From: Plasmopara viticola
Taxonomy: Eukaryota > Oomycota > Peronosporomycetes > Peronosporales > Peronosporaceae
Direction: 5' to 3'
Assembly (NCBI GenBank): GCA_001695595.3
Contig: MBPM02000008.1
Coordinates: forward strand, 124,001-188,000
Length of the DNA: 64,000 bases
Positions 21,753-35,226 of the stretch are shown one piece after another (within the stretch, counting starts at the first letter, position 1; every line of letters starts with the position of its first letter). Made by a program: the position numbers and the translations under genes. A model generated the notes under the pieces. That model searched no databases. It was not told the DNA's origin and saw nothing but the letters and a program-made list of their open reading frames with translations.

Positions 21753-22872
21753 TGAATGTCTCCTCATAATCAACTCCAAACTTTTGTGAAAATCCCTTGG
21801 CAACGAGTCGCGCCTTAGACCGCTCGATAATCCCATCTTGGTTTTCCTTGACTCGATACACCCATCTGCAGCCGATCGCTTTGCGTCCCTTAGGCAGAGG
21901 AACAACATCCCAAGTCTTGTTCTTGTGGAGTGACTCTAGCTCCGAATCGCATGCAGCTTTCCATTGGCCCGCGTCACTGGATCCCATCGCCGACTTGAAC
22001 GTTGTCGGCAATTCTCCCACTGAATACACGACGTGGGCGGCTTCGTAGCCCTCTTTGCGAATTCTAGCCAGAGCCGACATTTTTTCGAGTGTCGAGCGTT
22101 GGTATTTCGGCACATGACGCTTGGGCTGCGGAACTTCAGTCATCTTTTCCAAAGATTGAGTACAGGTGTGCCGCTTGCTTCCCAATTCGAAGTCCGTACT
22201 TGCGTCGTGTGTCTCATCCTGCTCTTGCTCAAACTCGTTTTCGTCGTCCGTCGATATTCCTTCATCCTCATCATGAATCTCGACAATAGTGCTTTTATTT
22301 TCGAAAGTCGTTCTTCCACTGTCGAAAGTGTCTTCCTTGAACTGAGCATCACGACTCATGACGATTCGACCAGTCGACAATTCCTCAAAACGATACGTCT
22401 TTTGGTGCTCCGAGTAGCCCAAAAATCCACACAATATTGCTTTCGCATCCAGTTTCGAGCGCTTTTCTTTCGGAACATGCACGAGCGCGTGACAACTAAA
22501 CACTTTCAAGTTGGCTAATAGCGGTGTCTTGGCTGTCCAAAGCTCGAAAGGTGACGTTTGGTGCTCGATAGCACGCGATGGACACCGATTTCGAAGAAAC
22601 TTTGCTGTCATAACTGCTTCTCTCCAGTAGTGTTTGGCGGGACCCGCGTGCTCCAACATGCACCTTGCGCATTCCACAAGCGTCCGATTCATACGCTCCG
22701 CAACTCCGTTAAGCTGCGGTGTGTACGGCGGCGTATACTCGCCACCGTTGTCACTGCGAAAACGCGTTTGCCGGTCTGCTTTTCTGCGAATGCCACAAAA
22801 TTGGCGAACTTGTCCACGACTTCTGACTTGCTCTTGATCAGAAGACGACGCAATATCTTGACTTGTCGTCGA
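21753..22872 (-). repeat. Array unit 6 (1120 bp)
   Basis: Has the 7-bp deletion near 22760 that changes KSLRSDN to FRSDN, together with the CCCG allele near 22645. Confidence 0.93.
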
Positions 22873-23999
22873 TGAATGTCTCCTCATAATCAACTCCAAA
22901 AATTTCGTGAAAATCCCTTGGCAACGAGTCGCGCCTTGAACCGCTCGATAATCCCTTCTTGGTTTTCCTTGACTCGAAACACCCATTTGCAGCCGATCGC
23001 TTTGCGTCCCTTAGGCAGAGGAACAACATCCCAAGTCTTGTTCTTGTGGAGTGACTCTAGCTCCGAATCGCATGCAGCTTTCCATTGGCCCGCGTCACTG
23101 GATCCCATCGCCGACTTGAACGTTGTCGGCAATTCTCCCACTGAATACACGACGTGGGCGGCTTCGTAGCCCTCTTCGCGAATTGTAGCCAGGGCCGACA
23201 TTTTTTCGAGTGTCGAGCGTTGGTATTTCGGCAAATGACGCTTGAGCTGCGGAATTTCAGTCACCTTTTCCAAAGATTGAGTACAAGTGTGCCGCTTGCT
23301 TCCCAATTCGAAGTCCGTACTTGCGTCGTGTGTCTCATCCTGCTCTTGCTCAAACTCGTTTTCGTCGTCCGTCGATATTCCTTCCTCCTCATCATGAATC
23401 TCGACGATAGTGCTTTTATTTTCGAAAGTCGTTCTTCCACTGTCGAAAGTGTCTTCCTTGAATTGAGCATCACGACTCATGACGATTCGACCAGTCGACA
23501 ATTCCTCAAACGATGCGTCTTTTGGTGCTCCGAGTAGCCCAAAAATCGACACAATATTGCTTTCGCATCCAGTTTTGAGCGCTTTTCTTTCGGAACATGC
23601 ACGAACGCGTGACAACCAAACACTTTCAAGTTGGCTAATAGCGGTGTCTTGGCTGTCCAAAGCTCGAAAGGTGACGTTTGGTGCTCGATAGCACGCGATG
23701 GACACCGATTTCGAAGAAACTTTGCTGTCATAGCTGCTTCTCTCCAGTAGTGTTTGGCGAGGCCCGCGTGCTCCAACATGCACCTTGCGCATTCCACAAG
23801 CGTCCGATTCATACGCTCCGCAACTCGGTTAAGCTGCGGTGTGTACGGCGGCGTATACTCGCCACCGTTGTCACTGCGAAGAGATTTTACGCGTTTGCCG
23901 GTCTGCTTTTCTGCGAATACCACAAAATTGGCGAACTTGTCCACGACTTCTGACTTGCTCTTTATCAGAAGACGACGCAATATCTTGACTTGTCGTCGA
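22873..23999 (-). repeat. Array unit 7 (1127 bp)
   Basis: Has a one-base deletion near 23510 (before the ELSTGR codons) shared only with unit 16, and the aaatttcgtg variant near 22901 shared with unit 9. Confidence 0.92.
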
Positions 24000-25126
24000 T
24001 GAATGTCTCCTCATAATCAACTCCAAACTTTTGTGAAAATCCCTTGGCAACGAGTCGCGCCTTGAACCGCTCGATAATCCCTTCTTGGTTTTCCTTGACT
24101 CGAAACACCCATCTGCAGCCGATCGCTTTGCGTCCCTTAGGCAGAGGAACAACATCCCAAGTCTTGTTCTTGTGGAGTGACTCTAGCTCCGAATCGCATG
24201 CAGCTTTCCATTGGCCCGCGTCACTGGATCCCATCGCCGACTTAAACGTTGTCGGCAATTCTCCCACTGAATACACGACGTGGGCGGCTTCGTAGCCCTC
24301 TTCGCGAATTGTAGCCAGAGCCGACATTTTGTCGAGTGTCGAGCGTTGGTATTTCGGCACATGACGCTTGGGCTGCGGAACTTCAGTCACCTTCTCCAAA
24401 GATTGAGTACAAGTGTGCCGCTTGCTTCCCAATTCGAAGTCCGTACTTGCGTCGTGTGTCTCATCCTGCTCTTGCTCAAACTCGTTTTCGTCGTCCGTCG
24501 ATATTCCTTCATCCGCATCATTAATCTCGACAATAGTGCTTTTATTTTCGAAAGTCGTTCTTCCACCGACGAAAGTGTTTTCCTTGAACTGAGCATCACG
24601 ACTCATGACGATTCGACCAGTCGACAATTCCTCAAAACGATACGTCTTTTGGTGCTCCGAGTAGCCCAAAAATCCACACAATATTGCTTTCGCATCCAGT
24701 TTCGAGCGCTTTTCTTTCGGAACATGCACGAACGCTTGACAACCAAACACTTTCAAGTTGGCTAATAGCGGTGTCTTGGCTGTCCAAAGCTCGAAAGGTG
24801 ACGTTTGGTGCTCGATAGCACGCGATGGACACCGATTTCGAAGAAACTTTGCTGTCATAACTGCTTCTCTCCAGTAGTGTTTGACGGGGCCCGCGTGCTC
24901 CAACATGCACCTTGCGCATTCCACAAGCGTCCGATTCATACGCTCCGCAACTCCGTTAAGCTGCGGTGTGTACGGCGGCGTATACTCGCCACCGTTGTCA
25001 CTGCGAAGAGATTTTACGCGTTTGCCGGTCTGCTTTTCTGCGAATGCCACAAAATTGGCGAACTTGTCCACGACTTCTGACTTGCTCTTGATCAGAAGAC
25101 GACGCAATATCTTGACTTGTCGTCGA
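24000..25126 (-). repeat. Array unit 8 (1127 bp, fully open)
   Basis: A 380-residue frame is open across the unit, as in unit 4. Confidence 0.93.
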
Positions 25127-26247
25127 TGAATGTCTCCTCATAATCAACTCCAAAAATTTCGTGACGATCCCTTGGCAACGAGTCGCGCCTTGAACCGCTC
25201 GATAATCCCATCTTGGTTTTCCTTGACTCGATACACCCATCTGCAGTCGATCGCTTTGCGTCCCTTTGGCATAGAAACAACATCCCAAGTCTTGTTCTTG
25301 TGGAGTGACTCTAGCTCCGAATCGCATGTAGATTTCCATTGGCCCGCGTCACTGGATCCCATCGCCGACTAAAGCGTTGTCGGCAATTCTCCCACTGAAT
25401 ACACGACGTGGGCGGCTTCGTAGCCGTCTTCGCGAATTGTAGCCAGAGCCGACATTTTCTTTAGTGTCGAGCGTTGGTATTTCGGCACATGACGCTTGAG
25501 CTGCGGAACTTCAGTCACCTTTTCCAAAGATTGAGTACAAGTGTGCCGCTTGCTTCCCAATTCGAAGTCCGTACTTGCGTCGTGTGTCTCATCCTGCTCT
25601 TGCTCAAACTCGTTTTCGTCGTCCGTCGATATTCCTTCATCCTCATCATGAATCTCGACAATAGTGCTTTTATTTTCGAAAGTCGTTCTTCCACTGACGA
25701 AAGTGTCTTCCTTGAACTGAGCATCACGACTCATGACGATTCGACCAGTCGACAATTTCTCAAAACGATACGTCTTTTGGTGCTCCGAGTAGCCTAAAAA
25801 TCCACACAATGTTGCTTTCGCATCCAGTTTCGAGCGCTTTTCTTTCGGAACATGCACGAACGCGTGACAACCAAACACTTTCAAGTTGGCTAATAGCGGT
25901 TTCTTGGCTGTCCAAAGCTCGAAAGGTGACGTTTGGTGCTCGATAGCACGCGATAGACACCGATTTCGAAGAAAGTTTGCTGTCATAACTGCTTCTCTCC
26001 AGTAGTGTTTGGCGAGGCGTGCGTGCTCCAACATGCACCTTGCGCATTTCACAAGCGTCCGATTCATACGCTCCGCAACTCCGTTAAGCTGTGGTGTGTA
26101 CGGCGGCGTATACTCGCCACCGTTGTCACTGCGAAAACGCGTTTGCCGGTCTGCTTTTCTGCGAATGCCACAAAATTGGCGAACTTGTCCACGACTTCTG
26201 ACTTGCTCTTGATCAGAAGACGACGCAATATCTTGACTTGTCGTCGA
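25127..26247 (-). repeat. Array unit 9 (1121 bp)
   Basis: 7-bp deletion near 26135 with the GCGTG allele near 26017. A Lys to TAG stop near 25371 follows GELPTTL. Confidence 0.92.
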
Positions 26248-27367
26248 TAAATGTCTCCTCCGAATCAACTCCAAACTTTTGTGAAAATCCCTTGGCAACG
26301 AGTCGCGCCTTGAACCGCACGATAATCCCATCTTTGTTTTCCTTGACTCGAAACACCCATTTGCAGCCGATCGCTTTGCGTCCCTTAGGCAGAGGAACAA
26401 CATCTCAAGTCTTGTTCTTGTGGAGTGACTCTAGCTTCGAATCGCATGCAGCTTTTCATTGGCCCGCGTCATTGGATCCCATCGCCGACTTGAACGTTGT
26501 CGGCAATTCTCCCACTGAATACACGGCGTGGGCGGCTTCGTAGCCCTCTTCGCGAATTGTAGCCAGGGCCGACATTTTTTCGAGTGTCGAGCGTTGGTAT
26601 TTCGGCAAATGACGCTTGAGCTGCGGAATTTCAGTCACCTTTTCCAAAGATTGAGTACAAGTGTGCCGCTTGCTTCCCAATTCGAAGTCCGTACTTGCGT
26701 CGTGTGTCTCATCCTGCTCTTGCTCAAACTAGTTTTCGTCGTCCGTCGATATTCCTTCCTCCTCATCATGAATCTCGACAATAGTGCTTTTATTTTCGAA
26801 AGTTGTTCTTCCACAGTCGAAAGTGTCTTCCTTGAACTGAGCATCACGACTCATGACGATTCGACCAGTCGACATTTTTTCAAAACGATACGTAATTTGG
26901 TGCTCCGAGTAGCCCAAAAATCCACACAATATTGCTTTCGCATCCAGTTTCGAGCGCTATTCTTTCGAAACATGCACGAACGCGCGACAACCAAACACTT
27001 TCAAGTTGGCTAATAGCGGTGTCTTGGCTGTCCAAAGCTCGAAAGGTGACGTTTGGTGCTCGATAGCACGCGATAGACACCGATTTCGAAGAAACTTTGC
27101 TGTCATAACTGCTTCTCTCCAGTAGTGTTTGGCGAGGCGTGCGTGCTCCAACATGCACCTTGCGCATTTCACAAGCGTCCGATTCATACGCTCCGCAACT
27201 CCGTTAAGCTGTGGTGTGTACGGCGGCGTATACTCGCCACCGTTGTCACTGCGAAAACGCGTTTGCCGATCTGCCCTTCTGCGAATGCCACAAAATTGGC
27301 GAACTTGTCCACGACTTCTGACTTGCTCTTGATCAGAAGACGACGCAATATCTTGACTTGTCGTCGA
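26248..27367 (-). repeat. Array unit 10 (1120 bp)
   Basis: 7-bp deletion with the GCGTG allele. Stops in NKTW (26403), in the QWK motif (26457) and in the linker (26730) make it the most damaged unit. Confidence 0.92.
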
Positions 27368-28494
27368 TAAATGTCTCCTCAGAATCAACTCCAAACTTTT
27401 GTGAAAATCCCTTGGCAACGAGTCGCGCCTTGAACCGCACGATAATCCCATCTTGGTTTTCTTTGTCTCGAAACACCCATCTGCAGCCGATCGCTTTGCG
27501 TCCCTTAGGCAGAGGAACAACATCCCAAGTCTTGTTCTTGTGGAGTGACTCTAGCTTCGAATCGCATGCAGCTTTTCATTGGCCCGCGTCATTGGATCCC
27601 ATCGCCGACTAAAACGTTGTCGGCAATTCTCCCACTGAATACACGACGTGGGCGGCTTCGTAGCCCTCTTCGCGAATTGTAGCCAGGGCCGACATTTTTT
27701 CGAGTGTCGAGCGTTGGTATTTCGGCAAATGACGCTTGGGCTGCGGAATTTCAGTCACCTTTTCCAAAGATTGAGTACAAGTGTGCCGCTTGCTTCTCAA
27801 TTCGAAGTCCGTACTTGCGTCGTGTGTCTCATCCTGCTCTTGCTCAAACTCGTTTTCGTCGTCCGTCGATATTCCTTCCTCCTCATCATGAATCTCGACA
27901 ATAGTGCTTTTATTTTCGAAAGTTGTTCTCCCACAGTCGAAAGTGTTTTCCTTGAACTGAGCATCACGACTCATGACGATTCGACCAGTCGACAATTTCT
28001 CAAAACGATACGTCTTTTGGTGCTCCGAGTAGCCCAAAAATCGACACAATATTGCTTTCGCATCCAGTTTCGAGCGCTTTTTTTTCGGAACATGCACGAA
28101 CGCGTGACAACCAAACACTTTCAAGTTGGCTAATAGCGGTGTTTTGGCTGTCCAAAGCTCGAAAGGTGACGTTTGGTGCTCGATAGCACGCGATGGACAC
28201 CGATTTCGAAGAAACTTTGCTGTCATAACTGCTTCTCTCCACCAGTGTTTGGCGGGGCCCGCGTGCTCCAACATGCACCTTGCGCATTCCACAAGCGTCC
28301 GATTCATACGCTCCGCAACTCCGTTAAGCTGCGGTGTGTACGGCGGCGTATACTCGCCACCGTTGTCACTGCGAAGAGATTTTAAGCGTTTGCCGGTCTG
28401 CTTTTCTGCGAATGCCACAAAATTGGCGAACTTGTCCACGACTTCTGACTTGCTCTTGATCAGAAGACGACGCAATATCTTGACTTGTCGTCGA
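27368..28494 (-). repeat. Array unit 11 (1127 bp)
   Basis: A Lys to TAG stop near 27610 and a Trp to TGA stop near 27578 in the RT-entry segment; both also occur in unit 12. Confidence 0.92.
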
Positions 28495-29620
28495 TGAATG
28501 TCTCCTCATAATCAACTCCAAACTTTTGTGAAAATCCCTTGGCAACGAGTCGCGCCTTGGACCGCTCGATAATCCCATCTTGGTTTTCCTTGACTCGAAA
28601 CACCCATCTGCAGCCGATCGCTTTGCGTCCCTTAGGCAGAGGAACAACATCCCAAGTCTTGTTCTTGTGGAGTGACTCTAGCTTCGAATCGCATGCAGCT
28701 TTTCATTGGCCCGCGTCATTGGATCCCATCGCCGACTAAAACGTTGTCGGCAATTCTCCCACTGAATACACGACGTGGGCGGCTTCGTAGCCCTCTTCGC
28801 GAATTGTAGCCAGGGCCGACATTTTTTCGAGTGTCGAGCGTTGGTATTTCGGCAAATGACGCTTGGGCTGCGGAATTTCAGTCACCTTTTCCAAAGATTG
28901 AGTACAAGTGTGCCGCTTGCTTCCCAATTCGAAGTCCGTACTTGCGTCGTGTGTCTCATCCTGCTCTTGCTCAAACTCGTTTTCGTCGTCCGTCGATATT
29001 CCTTCCTCCTCATCATGAATCTCGACAATAATGCTTTTATTTTCGAAAGTTGTTCTTCCACCGACGAAAGTGTCTTCCTTGAACTGAGCATCACGACTCA
29101 CGACGATTCGACCAGCCGACAATTCCTCAAAACGATACGTCTTTTGGTGCTCCGAGTAGCCCAAAATCGACACAATATTGCTTTCGCATCCAGTTTCGAG
29201 CGCTTTTCTTTCGGAACATGCACGAATGCGTGACAACTAAACACTTTCAAGTTGGCTAATAGCGGTGTCTTGGCTGTCCAAAGCTCGAAAGGTGACGTTT
29301 GGTGCTCGATAGCACGCGATAGACACCGATTTCGAAGAAACTTTGCTGTCATAACTGCTTCTCTCCAGTAGTGTTTGGCGAGGCGTGCGTGCTCCAACAT
29401 GCACCTTGCGCATTTCACAAGCGTCCGATTCATACGCTCCGCAACTCCGTTAAGCTGTGGTGTGTACGGCGGGGTATACTCGCCACCGTTGTCACTGCGA
29501 AGAGATTTTACGCGTTTGCCGGTCTGCTTTTCTGCGAATGCCACAAAATTGGCGAACTTGTCCACGACTTCTGACTTGCTCTTGATCAGAAGACGACGCA
29601 ATATCTTGATTTGTCGTCGA
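28495..29620 (-). repeat. Array unit 12 (1126 bp)
   Basis: Shares the two RT-entry stops of unit 11. Has a one-base deletion near 29165 in FLGYSE, and the GCGTG allele without the 7-bp deletion. Confidence 0.92.
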
Positions 29621-30745
29621 TAAATGTTTCCTCATAATCAACTCCAAACTTTTGTGAAAATCCCTTGGCAACGAGTCGCGCCTTGAACCGCACGATAATC
29701 CCATCTTGTTTTTCTTTGTCTCGAAACACCCATCTGCAGCCGATCGCTTTGCTTCCCTTAGGCAGAGGATCAACATCCCAAGTCTTTTTCTTGTGGAGTG
29801 ACTCTAGCTCCGAATCGCATGCAACTTCCTATTGGCCCGCGTCACTGGATCCCATCGCCGACTTGAACGTTGTTGGCAATTCTCCCACTGAACACACGAC
29901 GTGGGCGGCTTCGTAGCCCTCTTCGCGAATTGTGGCCAGAGCCGACATTTTGTCGAGTGTCGAGCGTTGGTATTTCGGCACATGACGCTTGGGCTGCGGA
30001 ATTTCAGTCACCTTTTCCAAAGATTGAGTACAAGTGTGCCGCTTGCTTCCCAATTCGAAGTCCGTACTTGCGTCGTGTGTCTTATCCTGCTCTTGCTCAA
30101 ACTCGTTTTCGTCGTCCGTCGATATTCCTTCATCCTCATCATGAATCTCGACAATAGTGCTTTTATTTTCGAAAGTCGTTCTTCCACTGTCGAAAGTGTC
30201 TTCCTTGAACTGAGCATCACGACTCATGACGATTCGACCAGTCGACAATTCTCAAAACGATACGTCTTTTGGTGCTCCGAGTAGCCCAAAAATCGACACA
30301 ATATTGCTTTCGCATCCAGTTTCGAGCGCTTTTCTTTCGGAACATGCACGAATGCGTGACAACTAAACACTTTCAAGTTGGCTAATAGCGGTGGCTTGGC
30401 TGTCCAAAGCTCGAAAGGTGACGTTTGGTGCTCGATAGCACGCGATAGACACCGATTTCGAAGAAACTTTGCTGTCATAACTGCTTCTCTCCAGTAGTGT
30501 TTGGCGAGGCGTGCGTGCTCCAACATGCACCTTGCGCATTCACAAGCGTCCGATTCATACGCTCCGCAACTCCGTTAAGCTGTGGTGTGTACGGCTGGGT
30601 ATACTCGCCACCGTTGTCACTGCGAAGAGATTTTACGCGTTTGCCGGTCTGCTTTTCTGCGAATGCCACAAAATTGGCGAACTTGTCCACGACTTCTGAC
30701 TTGCTCTTGATCAGAAGACGACGCAATATCTTGATTTGTCGTCGA
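29621..30745 (-). repeat. Array unit 13 (1125 bp)
   Basis: GCGTG allele without the 7-bp deletion. A one-base deletion near 30250, one near 30541, and a Trp to TAG stop near 29832. Confidence 0.92.
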
Positions 30746-31869
30746 TAAATGTTCCTCATAATCAACTCCAAACTTTTGTGAAAATCCCTTGGCAACGAGT
30801 CGCGCCTTGAACCGCACGATAATCCCATCTTGTTTTCTTTGTCTCGAAACACCCATCTGCAGCCGATCGCTTTGCGTCCCTTAGGCAGAGGATCAACATC
30901 CCAAGTCTTTTCTTGTGGAGTGACTCTAGCTCCGAATCGCATGCAACTTCCCATTGGCCCGCGTCACTGGATCCCATCGCCGACTTGAACGTTGTTGGCA
31001 ATTCTCCCACTGAACACACGACGTGGGCGGCTTCGTAGCCCTCTTCGCGAATTGTGGCCAGAGCCGACATTTTGTCGAGTGTCGAGCGTTGGTATTTCGG
31101 CACATGACGCTTGGGCTGCGGAATTTCAGTCACCTTTTCCAAAGATTGAGTACAAGTGTGCCGCTTGCTTCCCAATTCGAAGTCCGTACTTGCGTCGTGT
31201 GTCTCATCCTGCTCTTGCTCAAACTCGTTTTCGTCGTCCGTCGATATTCCTTCATCCTCATCATGAATCTCGACAATAGTGCTTTTATTTTCGAAAGTCG
31301 TTCTTCCACTGTCGAAAGTGTCTTCCTTGAACTGAGCATCACGACTCATGACGATTCGACCAGTCGACAATTTCTCAAAACGATACGTCTTTTGGTGCTC
31401 CGAGTAGCCCAAAAATCGACACAATATTGCTTTCGCATCCAGTTTCGAGCGCTTTTCTTTCGGAACATGCACGAATGCGTGACAACTAAACACTTTCAAG
31501 TTGGCTAATAGCGGTGGCTTGGCTGTCCAAATCTCGAAAGGTGACGTTTGGTGCTCGATAGCACGCGATGGACACCGATTTCGAAGAAACTTTGCTGTCA
31601 TAACCGCTTCTCTCCAGTAGTGTTTGACGGAGCCCGCGTGCTCCAACATGCACCTTGCGCATTCCACAAGCGTCCGATTCATACGCTCCGCAACTCCGTT
31701 AAGCTGCGGTGTGTACGGCGGCGTATACTCGCCACCGTTGTCACTGCGAAGAGATTTTACGCGTTTGCCGGTCTGCTTTTCTGCGAATGCCACAAAATTG
31801 GCGAACTTGTCCACGACTTCTGACTTGCTCTTGATCAGAAGACGACGCAATATCTTGATTTGTCGTCGA
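30746..31869 (-). repeat. Array unit 14 (1124 bp)
   Basis: Several one-base losses in runs (near 30752, 30832 and 30910). Shares the gttgttggc and gaacacacg variants with units 13 and 19. Confidence 0.92.
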
Positions 31870-32989
31870 TAAATGTCTCCTCCGAATCAACTCCAAACTT
31901 TTGTGAAAATCCCTTGGCAACGAGTCGCGCCTTGAACCGCTCGATAATCCCATCTTGGTTTTCTTTGTCTCGAAACACCCATCTGCAGCCGATCGCTTTG
32001 CGTCCCTTAGGCAGAGGATCAACATCCCAAGTCTTGTTCTTGTGGAGTGACTCTAGCTCCGAATCGCATGCAGCTTCCCATTGGCCCGCGTCACTGGATC
32101 CCATCGCCGACTTGAACGTTGTCGGCAATTCTCCCACTGAATACACGACGTGGGCGGCTTCGTAGCCCTCTTCGCGAATTGTAGCCAGAGCCGACATTTT
32201 GTCGAGTGTCGAGCGTTGGTATTTCGGCACATGACGCTTGGGCTGCGGAACTTCAGTCACCTTTTCCAAAGATTGAGTACAAGTGTGCCGCTTGCTTCTT
32301 AATTCGAAGTCCGTACTTGCGTCGTGTGTCTCATCCTGCTCTTGCTCAAACTCGTTTTCGTCGTCCGTCGATATTCCTTCATCCTCATCATGAATCTCGA
32401 CAATAGTGCTTTTATTTTCGAAAGTCGTTCTTCCACTGACGAAAGTGTCTTCCTTGAACTGAGCATCACGACTCATGACGATTCGACCAGTCGACAATTC
32501 CTCAAAACGATACGTCTTTTGGTGCTCCGAGTAGCCCAAAAATCGACACAATATTGCTTTCGCATCCAGTTTCGAGCGCTATTCTTTCGAAACATGCACG
32601 AACGCGTGACAACCAAACACTTTCAAGTTGGCTAATAGCGGTGTCTTGGCTGTCCAAAGCTCGAAAGGTGACGTTTGGTGCTCGATAGCACGCGATAGAC
32701 ACCGATTTCGAAGAAACTTTGCTGTCATAACTGCTTCTCTCCAGTAGTGTTTGGCGAGGCGTGCGTGCTCCAACATGCACCTTGCGCATTTCACAAGCGT
32801 CCGATTCATACGCTCCGCAACTCCGTTAAGCTGTGGTGTGTACGGCGGCGTATACTCGCCACCGTTGTCACTGCGAAAACGCGTTTGCCGGTCTGCTTTT
32901 CTGCGAATGCCACAAAATTGGCGAACTTGTCCACGACTTCTGACTTGCTCTTGATCAGAAGACGACGCAATATCTTGATTTGTCGTCGA
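31870..32989 (-). repeat. Array unit 15 (1120 bp)
   Basis: 7-bp deletion with the GCGTG allele. A Lys to TAG stop near 32580 (SKE-stop) is shared with unit 10. Confidence 0.92.
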
Positions 32990-34108
32990 TAAATGTCTCC
33001 TCCGAATCAACTCCAAACTTTTGTGAAAATCCCTTGGCAACGAGTCGCGCCTTGAACCGCACGATAATCCCATCTTGGTTTTCTTTGTCTCGAAACACCC
33101 ATCTGCAGCCGATCGCTTTGCGTCCCTTAGGCAGAGGATCAACATCCCAAGTCTTGTTCTTGTGGAGTGACTCTAGCTCCGAATCGCATGCAGCTTTCCA
33201 TTGGCCCGCGTCACTGGATCCCATCGCCGACTTAAACGTTGTCGGCAATTCTCCCACTAAATACACGACGTGGGCGGCTTCGTAGCCCTCTTCGCGAATT
33301 GTGGCCAGAGCCGACATTTTGTCGAGTGTCGAGCGTTGGTATTTCGGCACATGACGCTTGGGCTGCGGAATTTCAGTCACCTTTTCCAAAGATTGAGTAC
33401 AAGTGTGCCGCTTGCTTCCCAATTCGAAGTCCGTACTTGCGTCGTGTGTCTCATCCTGCTCTTGCTCAAACTCGTTTTCGTCGTCCGTCGATATTCCTTC
33501 CTCCTCATCATGAATCTCGACGATAGTGCTTTTATTTTCGAAAGTCGTTCTTCCACTGTCGAAAGTGTCTTCCTTGAATTGAGCATCACGACTCATGACG
33601 ATTCGACCAGTCGACAATTCCTCAAACGATGCGTCTTTTGGTGCTCCGAGTAGCCCAAAAATCCACACAATATTGCTTTCGCATCCAGTTTCGAGCGCTT
33701 TTCTTTCGGAACATGCACGAATGCGTGACAACTAAACACTTTCAAGTTGGCTAATAGCGGTGTCTTGGCTGTCCAAAGCTCGAAAGGTGACGTTTGGTGC
33801 TCGATAGCACGCGATAGACACCGATTTCGAAGAAACTTTGCTGTCATAACTGCTTCTCTCCAGTAGTGTTTGGCGAGGCGTGCGTGCTCCAACATGCACC
33901 TTGCGCATTCCACAAGCGTCCGATTCATACGCTCCGCAACTCCGTTAAGCTGCGGTGTGTACGGCGGCGTATACTCGCCATCGTTGTCACTGCGAAAACG
34001 CGTTTGCCGGTCTGCTTTTCTGCGAATGCCACAAAATTGGCGAACTTGTCCACGACTTCTGACTTGCTCTTGATCAGAAGACGACGCAATATCTTGATTT
34101 GTCGTCGA
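32990..34108 (-). repeat. Array unit 16 (1119 bp)
   Basis: 7-bp deletion with the GCGTG allele, plus the one-base deletion near 33625 shared only with unit 7, nine units away. Confidence 0.92.
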
Positions 34109-35226
34109 TGAATGTCTCCTCATAATCAACTCCAAACTTTTGTGAAAATCCCTTGGCAACGAGTCGCGCCTTGAACCGCTCGATAATCCCATCTTGGTTT
34201 TCCTTGACTCGAAACACCCATCTGCAGCCGATCGCTTTGCGTCCCTTAGGCAGAGGATCAACATCCCAAGTCTTGTTCTTGTGGAGTGACTCTAGCTTCG
34301 TATCGCATGCAGCTTTTCATTGACCCGCGTCATTGGATCCCATCTCCGACTTGAACGTTGTCGGCAATTCTCCCACTGAATACACGACGTGGGCGGCTTC
34401 GTAGCCCTCTTCGCGAATTGAAGCCAGGGCCGACATTTTTTCGAGTGTCGAGCGTTGGTATTTCGGCACATGACGCTTGGGCTGCGGAACTTCAGTCATC
34501 TTTTCCAAAGATTGAGTACAAGTGTGCCACTTGCTTCCCGATTCGAAGTCCGTACTTGCGTCGTGTGTCTCATCCTGCTCTTGCTCAAACTCGTTTTCGT
34601 CGTCCGTCGATATTCCTTCATCCTCATCTTGAATCTTGACAATAGTGCTTTCTTTTTCGAAAGTCGTTTTTACACTGTTGAAAGTGTCTTCCTTGAACTG
34701 AGCATCACGACTCATGACGATTCGACCAGTCGACAATTCCTCAAAACGATACGTCTTTTGGTGCTCCGAGTAGCCCAAAAATCCACACAATATTGCTTTC
34801 GCATCCAGTTTCGAGCGCTTTTTTCGGAACATGCACGAACGCGTGACAACCAAACACTTTCAAGTTGGCTAATAGCGGTGTCTTGGCTGTCCAAAGCTCG
34901 AAAGGTGACGTTTGGTGCTCGATAGCACGCGATGGACACCGATTTCGAAGAAACTTTGCTGTCATAACTGCTTCTCACCAGTAGTGTTTGGCGGGGCCCG
35001 CGTGCTCCAACATGCACCTTGCGCATTCCACAAGCGTCCGATTCATACGCTCCGCAACTCCGTTAAGCTGCGGTGTGTACGGCGGCGTATACTCGCCACC
35101 GTTGTCACTGCGAAAACGCGTTTGCCGGTCTGCTTTTCTGCGAATGCCACAAAATTGGCGAACTTGTCCACGACTTCTGACTTGCTCTTGATCAGAAGAC
35201 GACGCAATATCTTGACTTGTCGTCGA
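34109..35226 (-). repeat. Array unit 17 (1118 bp)
   Basis: 7-bp deletion combined with the CCCG allele, and a 2-bp loss near 34822 in the PKEKRSK codons. Confidence 0.92.
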
